NCBI GenBank assembly: GCA_034433305.1
Contig: DAOUAM010000013.1
Coordinates: forward strand, 1 to 38,262
Source: DAOUAM01 sp034433305
GTDB taxonomy: Bacteria > Chloroflexota > Dehalococcoidia > Lucifugimonadales > DAOUAM01
Reading direction: 5' to 3'
Length of the DNA stretch: 38,262 bases
Shown here: positions 16,128 through 24,238 of the stretch, in pieces
Layout: every line of letters starts with the position of its first letter
Numbering within the stretch: the stretch's first letter is position 1
Notes under the pieces: generated by a model
Seen by the model: only the letters and a program-made list of their open reading frames with translations
Told to the model about the DNA's origin: nothing
Databases searched by the model: none
Made by a program: the position numbers and the translations under genes

Positions 16128-16403
16128 GCCTATCCGACAACCTTGGCGGACGCACTCGGCCTTGAAACGTAGGGGCAACCCTTGTGGTTGCCCAGGGCCA
16201 GGGCAGGCACAAGGCCTGCCCCTACAGGATGGCCTTCCTTTTGTGGTGAATTCAAACACAATCGGCCTTCCGCCTGGTGCCTATCCCACAACCTTGATGG
16301 TGGCCCGAGAGGCCCACCAGGAACGGGTAAATGACCGCTCGCCCTGAGCTTGTCCAGGGGCGCTTTACCAGCCGACGTGCAGTTATCGGACAGGTTCTTA
16401 TTG
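16128..16403. repeat. 276-bp MITE-like repeat, copy 1
   Basis: This block is nearly identical, without indels, to 22214-22489. The left end GCCTATCCGACAAC is an imperfect inverted match to the right end GTTATCGGACAGG. Inside are the palindromic arms GTAGGGGCA...TGCCCCTAC and an inner copy of the end motif (CCTATCCCACAACC near 16280). No transposase is encoded. Bases 16000-16127 to its left hold only a GCCCCC/GGGGGC hairpin; 16404-16534 to its right lead to rsmG. Confidence 0.85.
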
Positions 16404-16487
16404 CAAACACTTCTTGAAAGGATAGCGAGGAGGCAATCCGGCCAGGAGATGGACGCTTACCCCTGTCAGGACAAGCGGGGCAGGTGG

Positions 16488-16493
16488 TATAAT
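16488..16493 (+). promoter_or_regulatory. Possible -10 element for rsmG
   Basis: TATAAT occurs 42 bases before the rsmG start codon. No good TTGACA is seen 16-18 bases upstream, so this is a tentative call. Confidence 0.35.
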
Positions 16494-16534
16494 CCCCCAG
16501 GCCGGTGACTAGTCCGCAGCGGGGAGCCTGAAGG

Positions 16535-17248
16535 GTGGAGTTGCTGATAGCGGGAGCGGAAGCCCTGGGCATACAATTGACTAATGAGCAGGTGGCCCGC
16601 TTCCAGCAATACTACGAAAGACTGGTGGAGTGGAACACGCGGGTCAATCTGACGGCGGTAACCGGGCTGGCCGAGGTCCAGACGCGGCATTTCCTGGACT
16701 CCCTGACTGCGTGCCTCGTCATACCCGAGGAGTCCTTGAAGTCAGGGCGCTTCCTGGACGTGGGGACAGGGGCAGGTTTCCCCGGTATGCCTCTCAGGCT
16801 AGCCTTCCCCGGTATCAGGCTGACGCTGGTGGAGTCCACGGCCAAAAAGACCGCTTTCCTCCGCCACCTGAAGGACGCCCTGGAGTGCCCGGACGTGGAG
16901 GTGCGTACCGGGCGTGCCGAGGAGCTGGCGCACGACCCGGCGCTGCGGGAAAGCTTCCATGTGGTGCTGTCCAGGGCAGTAGCCCGGCTCAACGTGCTAG
17001 CGGAGCTGGCCCTCCCCTTTTGCCGGCCCGGTGGCATTTTCGTCGCCCACAAGGCCGGCAACGTGGAAGCGGAAGTCCAGGAGGCCCGCAGGGCCGTAGA
17101 AACGGTAGGAGGCAGGGTGAAGGAGATAAGGGAAGTCAACATGCCGTGCCTGGGCGGGCCAAGGTCGCTGGTGGTGCTGGAAAAGCTTGCGGTCACGCCT
17201 GCCCTTTATCCCAGAAGGCCCGGACTCCCCGCCAAGCGGCCGCTGTGA
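16535..17248 (+). CDS. rsmG: 16S rRNA (guanine527-N7)-methyltransferase RsmG
   Basis: Cytoplasmic methyltransferase that forms m7G527 in 16S rRNA, using SAM; 237 aa, the usual length. It starts with GTG at 16535. The family N-terminus LTNEQVARFQQYYERLVEWNTRVNLTAVT is followed by HFLDSL, SAM motif I LDVGTGAGFPGMPL, and LVESTAKKTAFLRHL. Then VLSRAVARLNVLAELALPF and GGIFVAHKAG are the RsmG substrate-side motifs. The C-terminal tail (YPRRPGLPAKRPL) also matches known RsmG ends. It lies just downstream of repeat copy 1 and 15 bases upstream of the flippase-like gene, with which it is probably cotranscribed. Confidence 0.95.
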   Translation: MELLIAGAEALGIQLTNEQVARFQQYYERLVEWNTRVNLTAVTGLAEVQTRHFLDSLTACLVIPEESLKSGRFLDVGTGAGFPGMPLRLAFPGIRLTLVESTAKKTAFLRHLKDALECPDVEVRTGRAEELAHDPALRESFHVVLSRAVARLNVLAELALPFCRPGGIFVAHKAGNVEAEVQEARRAVETVGGRVKEIREVNMPCLGGPRSLVVLEKLAVTPALYPRRPGLPAKRPL

Positions 17249-17263
17249 GGTGTCTGAAAGTAG

Positions 17264-18334
17264 ATGGCTGATAACAACCATTCCGAGAAAGAGGCGCTGG
17301 CGGTATCCCTGAAACGACGCTTCTTCTCCATTCCTACCCTCATATCCTTCGGCGTCGCGGCGGCGCTCATCCTCTTCCTGGCGACGCGCTTCGACCTGGA
17401 CTGGTCCGCCACCTGGGACAACGTCCGCATGATGGACCCCTGGCTCTACCTGCTGGCCGTGGTGCTGTACTACCTCAGCTTTGCCTTCAGGGGCCTGCGC
17501 TGGCGGATGCTGGGCAAGAACGCGGCGGCCCAGGAGTCCCATGTCGCGGACCTGCCGACAGTCACCACGTGCGCCCGGCTCATCGTCATCGGCTGGTTCG
17601 TCAACTCCATCACCTGGCTGCGGCTGGGCGACGCCTACCGGGCCTATGCCTTCGCCGAGGAGTCCAGGGGCAAGTTCTCCTGGAGCCTGGGCACCGTGCT
17701 GGCCGAGCGCGTCATTGACATGGCGACGGTCTTCGTCCTGCTGCTGGCGGGCGCCATCTTCCTGTCCACGTCCACCAACCAGATCGCCTCGCGCTATGTG
17801 GTCATCGCGGGGTTCCTCATGGCCTTCGCCCTGGTGGTCGTGATCCTGCTGATGAAGACCTATGGTGCGAGGCTGGCGCGCCTTCTCCCGGGAAGGCTGG
17901 AGGCCGCCTACCACCTGTTCCACCAGGGGACGCTGGGCAGCTTCAAGCAACTGCCGGCGCTGGTGGCCCTGGGAATCGTAGGCTGGCTGCTGGAGATGGC
18001 GCGGCTGTACTTCGTTGTGCAGGCGCTGGGCCTGGAGATAAGCATCCCGCTGGTGATGGTGGTGGCCCTGGGCCATGCCATGCTCAGCACGGTGCCGACG
18101 CCCGGTGGCCTGGGCGCCGTGGAGCCTGGCATGACCGGCCTGCTGGCCCTGAGTATGGCCCGCCACGATGCCGTTTCCATAACCCTGGTGGACCGCACCA
18201 TCACCTATGTAAGCGTCATCCTCATAGGCGGGCTGTTCTTCCTGCTGAGGCAGATTGCCCACGCCCGCAAGGCCCGCCGGGAGCTGGCGGAAAGCGCCAG
18301 GGCCAGCGAGCGGCAGACCGTGCCCGACGCCTGA
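17264..18334 (+). CDS. Flippase-like membrane protein (lysylphosphatidylglycerol synthase TM region / UPF0104 family)
   Basis: Integral membrane protein of 356 aa of the YbhN/AglD2-type family. It has about eight hydrophobic segments beginning at SIPTLISFGVAAALILFLA and ending before a basic, cytoplasmic-type C-terminal tail (RQIAHARKARRELAES). The signature parts are LSFAFRGLRWRMLG, NSITWLRLGDAYRAY, VLAERVIDM and TVPTPGGLGAVE. The family moves or modifies lipid-linked glycans or phospholipids; the isolated membrane domain has no aminoacyl-transfer domain, so lipid flipping is the more likely role. It follows rsmG after 15 bases with only a weak ribosome site. Confidence 0.88.
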   Translation: MADNNHSEKEALAVSLKRRFFSIPTLISFGVAAALILFLATRFDLDWSATWDNVRMMDPWLYLLAVVLYYLSFAFRGLRWRMLGKNAAAQESHVADLPTVTTCARLIVIGWFVNSITWLRLGDAYRAYAFAEESRGKFSWSLGTVLAERVIDMATVFVLLLAGAIFLSTSTNQIASRYVVIAGFLMAFALVVVILLMKTYGARLARLLPGRLEAAYHLFHQGTLGSFKQLPALVALGIVGWLLEMARLYFVVQALGLEISIPLVMVVALGHAMLSTVPTPGGLGAVEPGMTGLLALSMARHDAVSITLVDRTITYVSVILIGGLFFLLRQIAHARKARRELAESARASERQTVPDA

Positions 18335-18349
18335 CCCGCCGGCCCTGCC

Positions 18350-19006
18350 CTAACCAGCCCAGGACTCTCCCCGGTAAGCCGCCTCCCAGAAGCGGTACTC
18401 GTAGCGCAGCGCCGTGAGGAAGAGCCGCTCGATGCGGGCGCGGCGGCCCAGGTCTGCCCTGTCCAGGTGCCCTGCCATCCAGGTGACCAGGTCGCCCAGC
18501 ACCGCCGGGCCGTGGAGCTCAATCCACTGCCGGTAGATGGGACTGCGCGGGCGCTTGCCCGCCTCCAGCAGGCGGGTGCCCCAGTCCAGGTACGTGCCCT
18601 CGGTGACATAGAGAATGGTGAGGATGTCCTCCAAGGTGCCCTCCAGGCCGGTGCGCACCATGAAATCGCCGAATGCCTGCGTGGTGGGCGAGGCGCTGGC
18701 CGACCTGTATTCCTCTTCGGGCACTCCCAGTTCCTTGAAAGCCCTCATGAAAAGGTCGTTCTCCGGGTCCAGTATGCCGGCGAGGAACTGCTCCAGCCGC
18801 CTGCCGGCGCTGAAGTCCGGTGCCCTGGCAATGCCCATGGCCGTCATGGACACCAGGTCGCGCACGAAGACGTAGTCCTGCACGAAGTAGTACCGGGCCT
18901 TCTCCACTGGCAGCGTGCCCTCGCCCAACTCCTGGACGAAGGGATGAGTGACCATCCTTTCCCACAGGTCACGGTGCTTGTCGCGTAGCTCCTGAGTAAG
19001 TGCCAT
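18350..19006 (-). CDS. tenA: TenA-family thiamine salvage protein, probably TenA_E type
   Basis: Last gene of a TPP-riboswitch-controlled operon. TenA enzymes hydrolyse aminopyrimidine breakdown products of thiamine to HMP. The protein is all-helical, about 218 aa; the ATG at 19004-19006 is better spaced from GGGGG than the one at 19012. HPFVQELGEGTLPVEKARYYFVQDYVFVRDL is the typical N-terminal part with the substrate-binding Asp. The usual catalytic Cys (in a LLPCYW-like motif) is missing; the region reads TILYVTEGTYLDWG. This suggests the TenA_E subgroup, which lacks the Cys. Together with ThiXYZ it points to uptake and salvage of a pyrimidine precursor. Confidence 0.88.
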   Translation of the reverse strand: MALTQELRDKHRDLWERMVTHPFVQELGEGTLPVEKARYYFVQDYVFVRDLVSMTAMGIARAPDFSAGRRLEQFLAGILDPENDLFMRAFKELGVPEEEYRSASASPTTQAFGDFMVRTGLEGTLEDILTILYVTEGTYLDWGTRLLEAGKRPRSPIYRQWIELHGPAVLGDLVTWMAGHLDRADLGRRARIERLFLTALRYEYRFWEAAYRGESWAG

Positions 19007-19027
19007 GGCCATACCCCCGGAGTGAGT

Positions 19028-20038
19028 TCAGCGCCGCGCGGCGCTGGTGAAGCGGTCGGTGAAGGCGTCCTCCGCCTTGACCGGGGCGCTGAGCAGGCCG
19101 TTGTCCTGCATCCACCTGGCGAATTCGGCCCACTTGCGTCCGTCCTGGTGGCCGAAGGGCGTCTGGCCCTCCCTCCAGAGAGGTGCCAGCAGGGCGGCGC
19201 CTGGACGCTCCACCGCCTCGTCTATCTCCTGGTCTGATGCCTTCAGCAGTATGTCCACGGCGGCCTGGGGATTGGCCGCGGCCTCCTCGTAGCCGCGCCT
19301 CACGGCCCGGACGAAGCGCTCCACCACGTCGGCGCGGGTCTCCAGCACCCTCTCGCTGGTCACCAGCACCAGCTCGTAGTAGTCGGGCACACCCCACTGC
19401 TCAGCCCGCAGGATGTTCACCGCGTGGCCCTGGTTCTCCATCAGGATGCTCTCATGAGTCCAGTAAGCGCCCACCACGGCGTCCACGCGGCCACCCAGCA
19501 GCGCCGGCACCAGGTCAAACCCCACGTTGACCAACTCCACGTCCTGCAAGCCCCTGGCGCCGTCGGCCTTGAGCATGGTTTCCAGCAGCGGCTCGTTGGT
19601 GGGAATGCCCGGGTAGCCCACCTTCTTGCCCACCAGGTCCCTGGGCCGGCTGATGCCGGAGGACTTCAGCGCCATGACCGAGTTCAGTGGGTGCTGCACC
19701 AGGGCGGCGACGGACACCACCGGCACGCCCTGGGCGCGCGCCAGCAGCACGTCCGGCTGGTAGCTGATGCCGAAGTCGTCCGAGCCGCTGCCGACGGTCT
19801 GTAGCACCGTGGACGGGTCCACGGGCGTGTACAGCCTCACCGTCAGGTTTTCCTCCTTGAAGTAGCCCTTCTCCTGGGCAATGAACAGGCCCGCATGGTT
19901 GGAGTTGGGGTACCAGTCCAGTGCCACCTGCACGCTGGCCTCCGCCGCCTCGCCGCCACGGCCACAGCCGACCAGCGCCAGCACAAGGCCGAGAGTGAGC
20001 AGCAACAAGTACCGCCTGAAATCTGCCCGCGCTTTCAT
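19028..20038 (-). CDS. thiY: Substrate-binding lipoprotein for thiamine pyrimidine precursor (ThiY/NMT1 family)
   Basis: Extracytoplasmic binding protein of an ABC importer, 336 aa. The signal peptide (RRYLLLLTLGLVLALVGCGRG) contains a lipobox with Cys at about residue 25. The NMT1/THI5-like domain starts with VQVALDWYPNSNHAGLFIAQEKGYF, the hallmark of pyrimidine-binding ThiY and THI5 proteins, followed by LYTPVDPSTVLQTVGSGSDDFGISYQPD. A TPP riboswitch heads the operon and TenA follows, which supports formylaminopyrimidine or a similar HMP precursor as ligand. It lies 47 bases after the permease gene and 15-21 bases before tenA. Confidence 0.92.
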   Translation of the reverse strand: MKARADFRRYLLLLTLGLVLALVGCGRGGEAAEASVQVALDWYPNSNHAGLFIAQEKGYFKEENLTVRLYTPVDPSTVLQTVGSGSDDFGISYQPDVLLARAQGVPVVSVAALVQHPLNSVMALKSSGISRPRDLVGKKVGYPGIPTNEPLLETMLKADGARGLQDVELVNVGFDLVPALLGGRVDAVVGAYWTHESILMENQGHAVNILRAEQWGVPDYYELVLVTSERVLETRADVVERFVRAVRRGYEEAAANPQAAVDILLKASDQEIDEAVERPGAALLAPLWREGQTPFGHQDGRKWAEFARWMQDNGLLSAPVKAEDAFTDRFTSAARR

Positions 20039-20085
20039 CGTTCAGGTCCTCTAGCATCCTTTCCAGAGATTGAGGCTTTCCGCGA

Positions 20086-20928
20086 TTACTCCCGCTCCAG
20101 CGCTCTCCGCGCCCGGCTGGCGTGGGACCAGGGTATAGCCAACCTCTCCACGGCGCCGGCCAGGACAAACAGCGCGACGCCCATCGCCGAGAGGATGGCC
20201 ATGGCCGCGAAGACACGCTCCGTCAGGAACTGGGGCTTGGAGCGGACCATCAGGTACCCCAGGCCCTCGCTGGAGCCTACCCACTCGCCTATTACAGCGC
20301 CTATGACGCTCACGGCGATGGCGACCTTTACGCCTGAGAAGAGAAAGGGCAGCGCCGAAGGCACCTGGAGCTTGGCGAATATCTGCCAGCGGCTGGCCCT
20401 CAGCGTGCGCATCATATTGACCATGTCCGGGTCAACGTCCCGCAGGCCGTCCACCGTGTTGACCACGATGGGGAAGAAGGCAATGAGGGCCACCACAATC
20501 ACCTTTGGCCACAGGCCGTAGCCGACCCAGATGAGCAGCAGCGGCGCAATGACTATGATGGGTATGGTCTGGGATGCGATGACGAAGGGGTAAAGGGCAC
20601 GCTCCAGAGTCCGGGAGAGGGCTATGGCCGCGGCCAGCACCACTCCAGAGGCCAGGGCTATGCCGAAGCCTATCAGCACCTCCTCCAGCGTCACCCAGGT
20701 GTGCCGGGACAGCAGACCAATGTCGCTGGCCAGTGTGGCCGCGATGAGCGACGGCGCCGGCAGCAGCCACTTCTGGACGTGGAACAGGCGCACGTAGCCC
20801 TCCCAGGCCCCCAGCAGGGCCAGGACGATGGCAAGGGACGGCAGCCAGCGCCAGACCACCCGCCCGGCGGCGCGGCTACGGCCAGGCGCCAGGGGGGCCG
20901 TCAGCCAGGAGGCGCGTTCAGCGGCCAT
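20086..20928 (-). CDS. thiX: ABC transporter permease for thiamine pyrimidine precursor (ThiX-like)
   Basis: Inner-membrane permease, 280 aa, of the BPD_transp_1 family. About six hydrophobic segments are visible, starting at WRWLPSLAIVLALLGAWEGYV. The coupling loop is around MMRTLRASRWQIFAKLQVPSALPFLF, typical of the SsuC/TauC/ThiX branch. A VIVVALIAFFPIVVNTVDGL segment is also characteristic. It overlaps the ATPase gene by 11 bases and precedes thiY, so the three form one importer under TPP riboswitch control. Confidence 0.9.
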   Translation of the reverse strand: MAAERASWLTAPLAPGRSRAAGRVVWRWLPSLAIVLALLGAWEGYVRLFHVQKWLLPAPSLIAATLASDIGLLSRHTWVTLEEVLIGFGIALASGVVLAAAIALSRTLERALYPFVIASQTIPIIVIAPLLLIWVGYGLWPKVIVVALIAFFPIVVNTVDGLRDVDPDMVNMMRTLRASRWQIFAKLQVPSALPFLFSGVKVAIAVSVIGAVIGEWVGSSEGLGYLMVRSKPQFLTERVFAAMAILSAMGVALFVLAGAVERLAIPWSHASRARRALERE

Positions 20929-21745
20929 CGCGGGCCTCCGCCGGCGCGCTCTCGTGGCGCAGGGCCGCCAGCAGCCGCGCCTTCATGGCTATAAAGTCTG
21001 CTTCCGCCGCCATCTCCAGGCGGCGCGGACGCGGCAGGCCCACGCCCTCCACCAGCTTGACCCTGCCCGGCCGGGCGCTGAGCACGTATACCCTGTCCGA
21101 CAGCAAGACCGCCTCGTCCACGTCATGGGTCACCAGCACGATAGTCCTCTTCAGCGTTTCCCACAGCGCCAGCAGCCACTCCTGCATCTGGGCGCGGCTC
21201 AGGGCGTCCAGCGCCCCGAAAGGCTCGTCCAGCAGCAGCAGCCGCTGGTCCGCCAGGACTGTGCGCAGGAAAGCGGCCCGCTGCCTCATGCCGCCGGACA
21301 GAGCGTGGGGGTACTCACGCTCGAACCCCTTGAGGCCGAACCGCTCCATAAGCTCCAGGGCACGCGCCCGCGCGCTGGCCCTGGGCACGCCCACCAGTTC
21401 CAGCCCCAGGATGGCGTTGTCCAGCACCGTCCTCCAGGGCAGCAGCAGGTCCTTCTGCTGCATGTAGCCCACCATGCCCAGGCGGCGCTCCGCAGGCTGG
21501 CCGTCCAGGTATATGGCGCCAGAACTGGGCTGCTCCAGGCCGGCGATGATGCTCAAAAGGGTGCTCTTGCCGGACCCGCTGGGGCCGATGATGCTCACGA
21601 ACTCACCATCGTCAGCGTGGAGGTCCACGCTATCCAGGACGTGCAGTGGCCGGCCGTCGAGGTGGAAGAGCTTGGAGACGCCCTCCACCCGGACGCTGAC
21701 ACCTGCGCTGGCCTCTGGTTGTCCGGTAGCGTTGCTGGACTGCAC
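20918..21745 (-). CDS. thiZ: ABC transporter ATP-binding protein for thiamine pyrimidine precursor (ThiZ-like)
   Basis: Cytoplasmic ATPase subunit, 275 aa, first gene behind the TPP riboswitch. Walker A is GPSGSGKST, the Q-loop is in YMQQKDLLLPW, the signature is LSGGMRQRAA, Walker B is LLLLDEPFGALD, and the switch His is in VTHDVDEA. The sequence is of the nitrate/taurine/thiamine-precursor branch. It starts with GTG at 21743-21745 with GGAGG four bases upstream. Membership of the operon with ThiX, ThiY and TenA assigns its substrate. Confidence 0.92.
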   Translation of the reverse strand: MQSSNATGQPEASAGVSVRVEGVSKLFHLDGRPLHVLDSVDLHADDGEFVSIIGPSGSGKSTLLSIIAGLEQPSSGAIYLDGQPAERRLGMVGYMQQKDLLLPWRTVLDNAILGLELVGVPRASARARALELMERFGLKGFEREYPHALSGGMRQRAAFLRTVLADQRLLLLDEPFGALDALSRAQMQEWLLALWETLKRTIVLVTHDVDEAVLLSDRVYVLSARPGRVKLVEGVGLPRPRRLEMAAEADFIAMKARLLAALRHESAPAEARDGR

Positions 21746-21824
21746 ACCGCCTCCTGTGAGTCCGCCATGTCATGTAAGAGGAGGCCACGCCTGGGCCGGG
21801 CCATGGGGCGAGCGGCGTCGCGAT

Positions 21825-21860
21825 AAAAAGAAATGGCCGCCCGACCTGTCTGGGCGGCCA
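21825..21860 (-). terminator. Intrinsic terminator of the TPP riboswitch
   Basis: On the minus strand a perfect 9-bp stem (21860-21852 with 21842-21834) is followed by TTTCTTTTT. It lies 24 bases after the TPP aptamer and about 80 bases before thiZ, so ligand-bound aptamer would favour premature termination. Confidence 0.85.
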
Positions 21861-21883
21861 ATGGAACGCGCTACACGATAATT

Positions 21884-21985
21884 GACCTCGTCCCTTCGCT
21901 GGCATTACCCAGATCAGGTCTCGGGGTCGGCAGCATTGCGGCTGCCCTCTCAGCCTGGCTTTCCAAGCTCCCCCCGGGTGTAACT
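21884..21985 (-). promoter_or_regulatory. TPP riboswitch (THI element)
   Basis: The minus strand carries the two conserved halves of the TPP aptamer: GGGGGGAGC followed by GGCTGAGAGGG on the 5' side, and ACCTGATCTGGGTAATGCC plus AGCGAAGGGA on the 3' side. The variable P3 arm (GGCAGC/GCTGCC) closes between them. It lies upstream of thiZ-thiX-thiY-tenA and is followed by an intrinsic terminator, so thiamine diphosphate should shut off the operon. Confidence 0.95.
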
Positions 21986-21998
21986 TTACTTTTGAGTC

Positions 21999-22027
21999 AG
22001 TCTAGCCCACGACGGCTGTCATGTCAA
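21999..22027 (-). promoter_or_regulatory. Promoter of the thiamine-precursor operon
   Basis: On the minus strand TTGACA (22027-22022), a 17-base spacer and TAGACT (22004-21999). The start of transcription falls near 21992, immediately ahead of the TPP aptamer. Confidence 0.7.
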
Positions 22028-22210
22028 CCGCAGCCATCCTGGTCCCTTGAGGCTGGACATGTCGGTCCGCTCATACCACTTGCGCTTTCAAGGGGACTTG
22101 TTCCTCTCGTTCAAGGCTGGGCCTTCTGATATTAGCATTTACCGCTGGTCCTTTCCACGGCATGAGCGCTCCAGGCACTCCTGGCAGCCAGTATGTGAAA
22201 GGCGACACTT

Positions 22211-22489
22211 AGAGCCTATCCGACAACCTTGGCGGACGCACTCGGCCTTGAAATGTAGGGGCAACCCTCGTGGTTGCCCAGGGCCAGGGCAGGCACAAGG
22301 CCTGCCCCTACAAGATGGCCTTCCTTTTGTGGTGAATTCAAACACAATCGGCCTTCCGCCTGGTGCCTATCCCACAACCTTGATGGTGGTCCGAGAGGCC
22401 CACCAGGAACGGGTAAATGACCGCTCGCCCTGAGCTTGTCCAGGGGCGCTTTACCAGCCGACGTGCAGTTATCGGACAGGCTCTTATTG
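22211..22489. repeat. MITE-like repeat, copy 2, with 17-base terminal inverted repeats
   Basis: Second copy of the element at 16128-16403. The ends AGAGCCTATCCGACAAC (22211-22227) and GTTATCGGACAGGCTCT (22468-22484) are inverted repeats with two mismatches. The inside has the GTAGGGGCA/TGCCCCTAC arms and no protein gene; the open frames that cross it are not conserved coding sequence. Bases 22028-22210 between the thi promoter and the element show no gene. Confidence 0.85.
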
Positions 22490-22492
22490 GTG

Positions 22493-22498
22493 TATAAT
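22493..22498 (+). promoter_or_regulatory. Possible -10 element for tldD at the edge of the repeat
   Basis: TATAAT sits four bases beyond the right end of repeat copy 2, so any -35 sequence would lie inside the element. The tldD start codon is 142 bases downstream. No TTGACA match is seen; the call rests on the -10 alone. Confidence 0.4.
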
Positions 22499-22639
22499 TT
22501 GCCGCGTGTTGCCCCTGCAAGCTGCTGCTACGTGTCAGTGACGCCAGGGACAGCTTTCCTGACCAGCGGGCCAGTGTCATCCAGGGCCAGCCTGGACAGC
22601 CGGCGCGGCCCTGAGCTGCTCAGGAGTCGAAAGGTAGCC

Positions 22640-24214
22640 ATGCCAGACCGAGTTGCCACCCAGTACATCGAGGAGGCCAAGGACAGGGCCTTTTCCCTGG
22701 TGTCCCAGTATTCCCGGAGGCTGCGCCAGCTGCGCCACTGTGACCTGCGCCTGGAGGTCAGCGAGGGCGTCGGCGCGGTGGCCGAGAACGGCCAGGAGAA
22801 GGCCAGCACCGAAGACTATGGCTTCTCCATGGGTGTCCGGGTCATCGCCGGGAAGGGAGTGGCCGCCCCGGGCTACTTCGGCCAGACCCTGGGCGCCTCG
22901 GACACGGAGGACCTGGACAACATCATTATCAACGGCATCCGGCACGCCTACGACCGGGCCATGGCCAGCGCCGAGCGCAAGGCCCTGGCCCGGGGGCGAT
23001 TCGGGCCGCTGGGCGACAGCCTGGCAGACATGGCGCTGGCGCCGGTGGACGTCCGGCAGGACACGGTCGGCCCTACCTTCAGGGTTGACCCTCGCACCTT
23101 CCCGCTGGACAGGATAGTCAGGCAGACCGCCGAGGTGTCCAGGGCCATCGCCGGAATCAGCTCCCAGGTGGTCTTCAACATCGTGGGAACGTCCACCATG
23201 CTGGTCCGGGAGCTGTTCTGCAGCACCGAAGGCGCCTTCATAGACGAGAGCTATGCCCAGACTGAAGGCTTTGTGCTGGTGGTGGCGGCGGGCCAGCACG
23301 GCCCGCTGGAGCTTTACGACTTCACCGGCCACCAGCGCGGCTGGGAGGTCATGGACGAGGGCTTTCACGATGGCCCTATTCAGCTACCAGACCTGATGAC
23401 CTTCTCCCTGGGCCTGGCCCGCACCACGGTGGAGGTGGCCAACGCGCCGCCGGTCCCCACCACCGACCACGATGTGGTGGTCGTGATTGACCCGCATTTC
23501 GCCACTCTGGTGGCCCACGAGGTGGTGGGCCATCCCTCGGAGCTGGACAGGGCCTTGAAGTTCGAGACTGCCTACGCCGGCCGTAGCTGGCTGTTCAAGA
23601 GCATGGAGGACAACCAGATCGGCAAGCAGGTGGCCTCGCCGCTGGTCACCGCCTTCTCCGACCCGACTATGGACGGCTACGGCCACTACATCTATGACCA
23701 CGAGGGCACGCCCGCCCGCCGGGTGTACCACATCCAGAACGGCATCTACCGGGAGTTCCTCAACAGCAGGCAGACGGCGGCTATCCTGGGCGTGCAGCCC
23801 AACGGCTCCAACCGGGCCACCGACGCCTCGCTGGTGCCCCTGATCCGCATGTCCAACACCGTCTTCGCCGGCGGCGACCGCGACCCTCGGGACATAATCC
23901 GAGAAGTAGACCGCGGCTACTACCTGGCGGGCCACCGCATCCCCTCGGTGGCCGAGTCCCGGGAGAACTTCCGCATCTCGGCCATGAAGGTGTACGAGAT
24001 ACGCAACGGCGAGCTGGGGCAGCTTTACAGGGACGGTGGCATCAGCGCCGATACCAGGGACTTCTTCATGCGCGTGGACGCCGTGGGCAACGACTTCCGC
24101 ATGTTCCCCATTCCCAACTGCGGCAAGGGCCAGCCCATGCAGGCCAAGCGCATGAGCAACGGCGGCCCCACCATGCGCAGCGTCGCCAGGGTTACCGGCA
24201 GCGGGAGAGGATGA
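22640..24214 (+). CDS. tldD: TldD metalloprotease subunit
   Basis: Zinc-dependent protease subunit of the TldD/TldE heterodimer, which trims leader peptides or unfolded peptides; 524 aa. The ATG at 22640 begins the conserved protein (QYIEEAKDRAFSLVSQYS); longer open frame to the left runs into the repeat and is not coding. AAGG lies five bases before it. The zinc motif is HEVVGH (293-298), the TldD hallmark. ENGQEKASTEDYGFSMGVRV is the conserved N-terminal strand. The C-terminal ESRENFRISAMKVYEIRNGELGQLYRDGG follows. The partner subunit gene starts 24 bases downstream. No ribosomal peptide natural-product precursor is recognised nearby. Confidence 0.93.
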   Translation: MPDRVATQYIEEAKDRAFSLVSQYSRRLRQLRHCDLRLEVSEGVGAVAENGQEKASTEDYGFSMGVRVIAGKGVAAPGYFGQTLGASDTEDLDNIIINGIRHAYDRAMASAERKALARGRFGPLGDSLADMALAPVDVRQDTVGPTFRVDPRTFPLDRIVRQTAEVSRAIAGISSQVVFNIVGTSTMLVRELFCSTEGAFIDESYAQTEGFVLVVAAGQHGPLELYDFTGHQRGWEVMDEGFHDGPIQLPDLMTFSLGLARTTVEVANAPPVPTTDHDVVVVIDPHFATLVAHEVVGHPSELDRALKFETAYAGRSWLFKSMEDNQIGKQVASPLVTAFSDPTMDGYGHYIYDHEGTPARRVYHIQNGIYREFLNSRQTAAILGVQPNGSNRATDASLVPLIRMSNTVFAGGDRDPRDIIREVDRGYYLAGHRIPSVAESRENFRISAMKVYEIRNGELGQLYRDGGISADTRDFFMRVDAVGNDFRMFPIPNCGKGQPMQAKRMSNGGPTMRSVARVTGSGRG

Positions 24215-24238
24215 GGGCGACACTGTCCAGGAGGTAGC

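Noticed and set aside
16252..16572. Open frames crossing the dispersed repeat (also at 22139-22580)
   Set aside because: They are made of the repeat's palindromic sequence, which gives similar spurious peptides in both copies; no coding signal.
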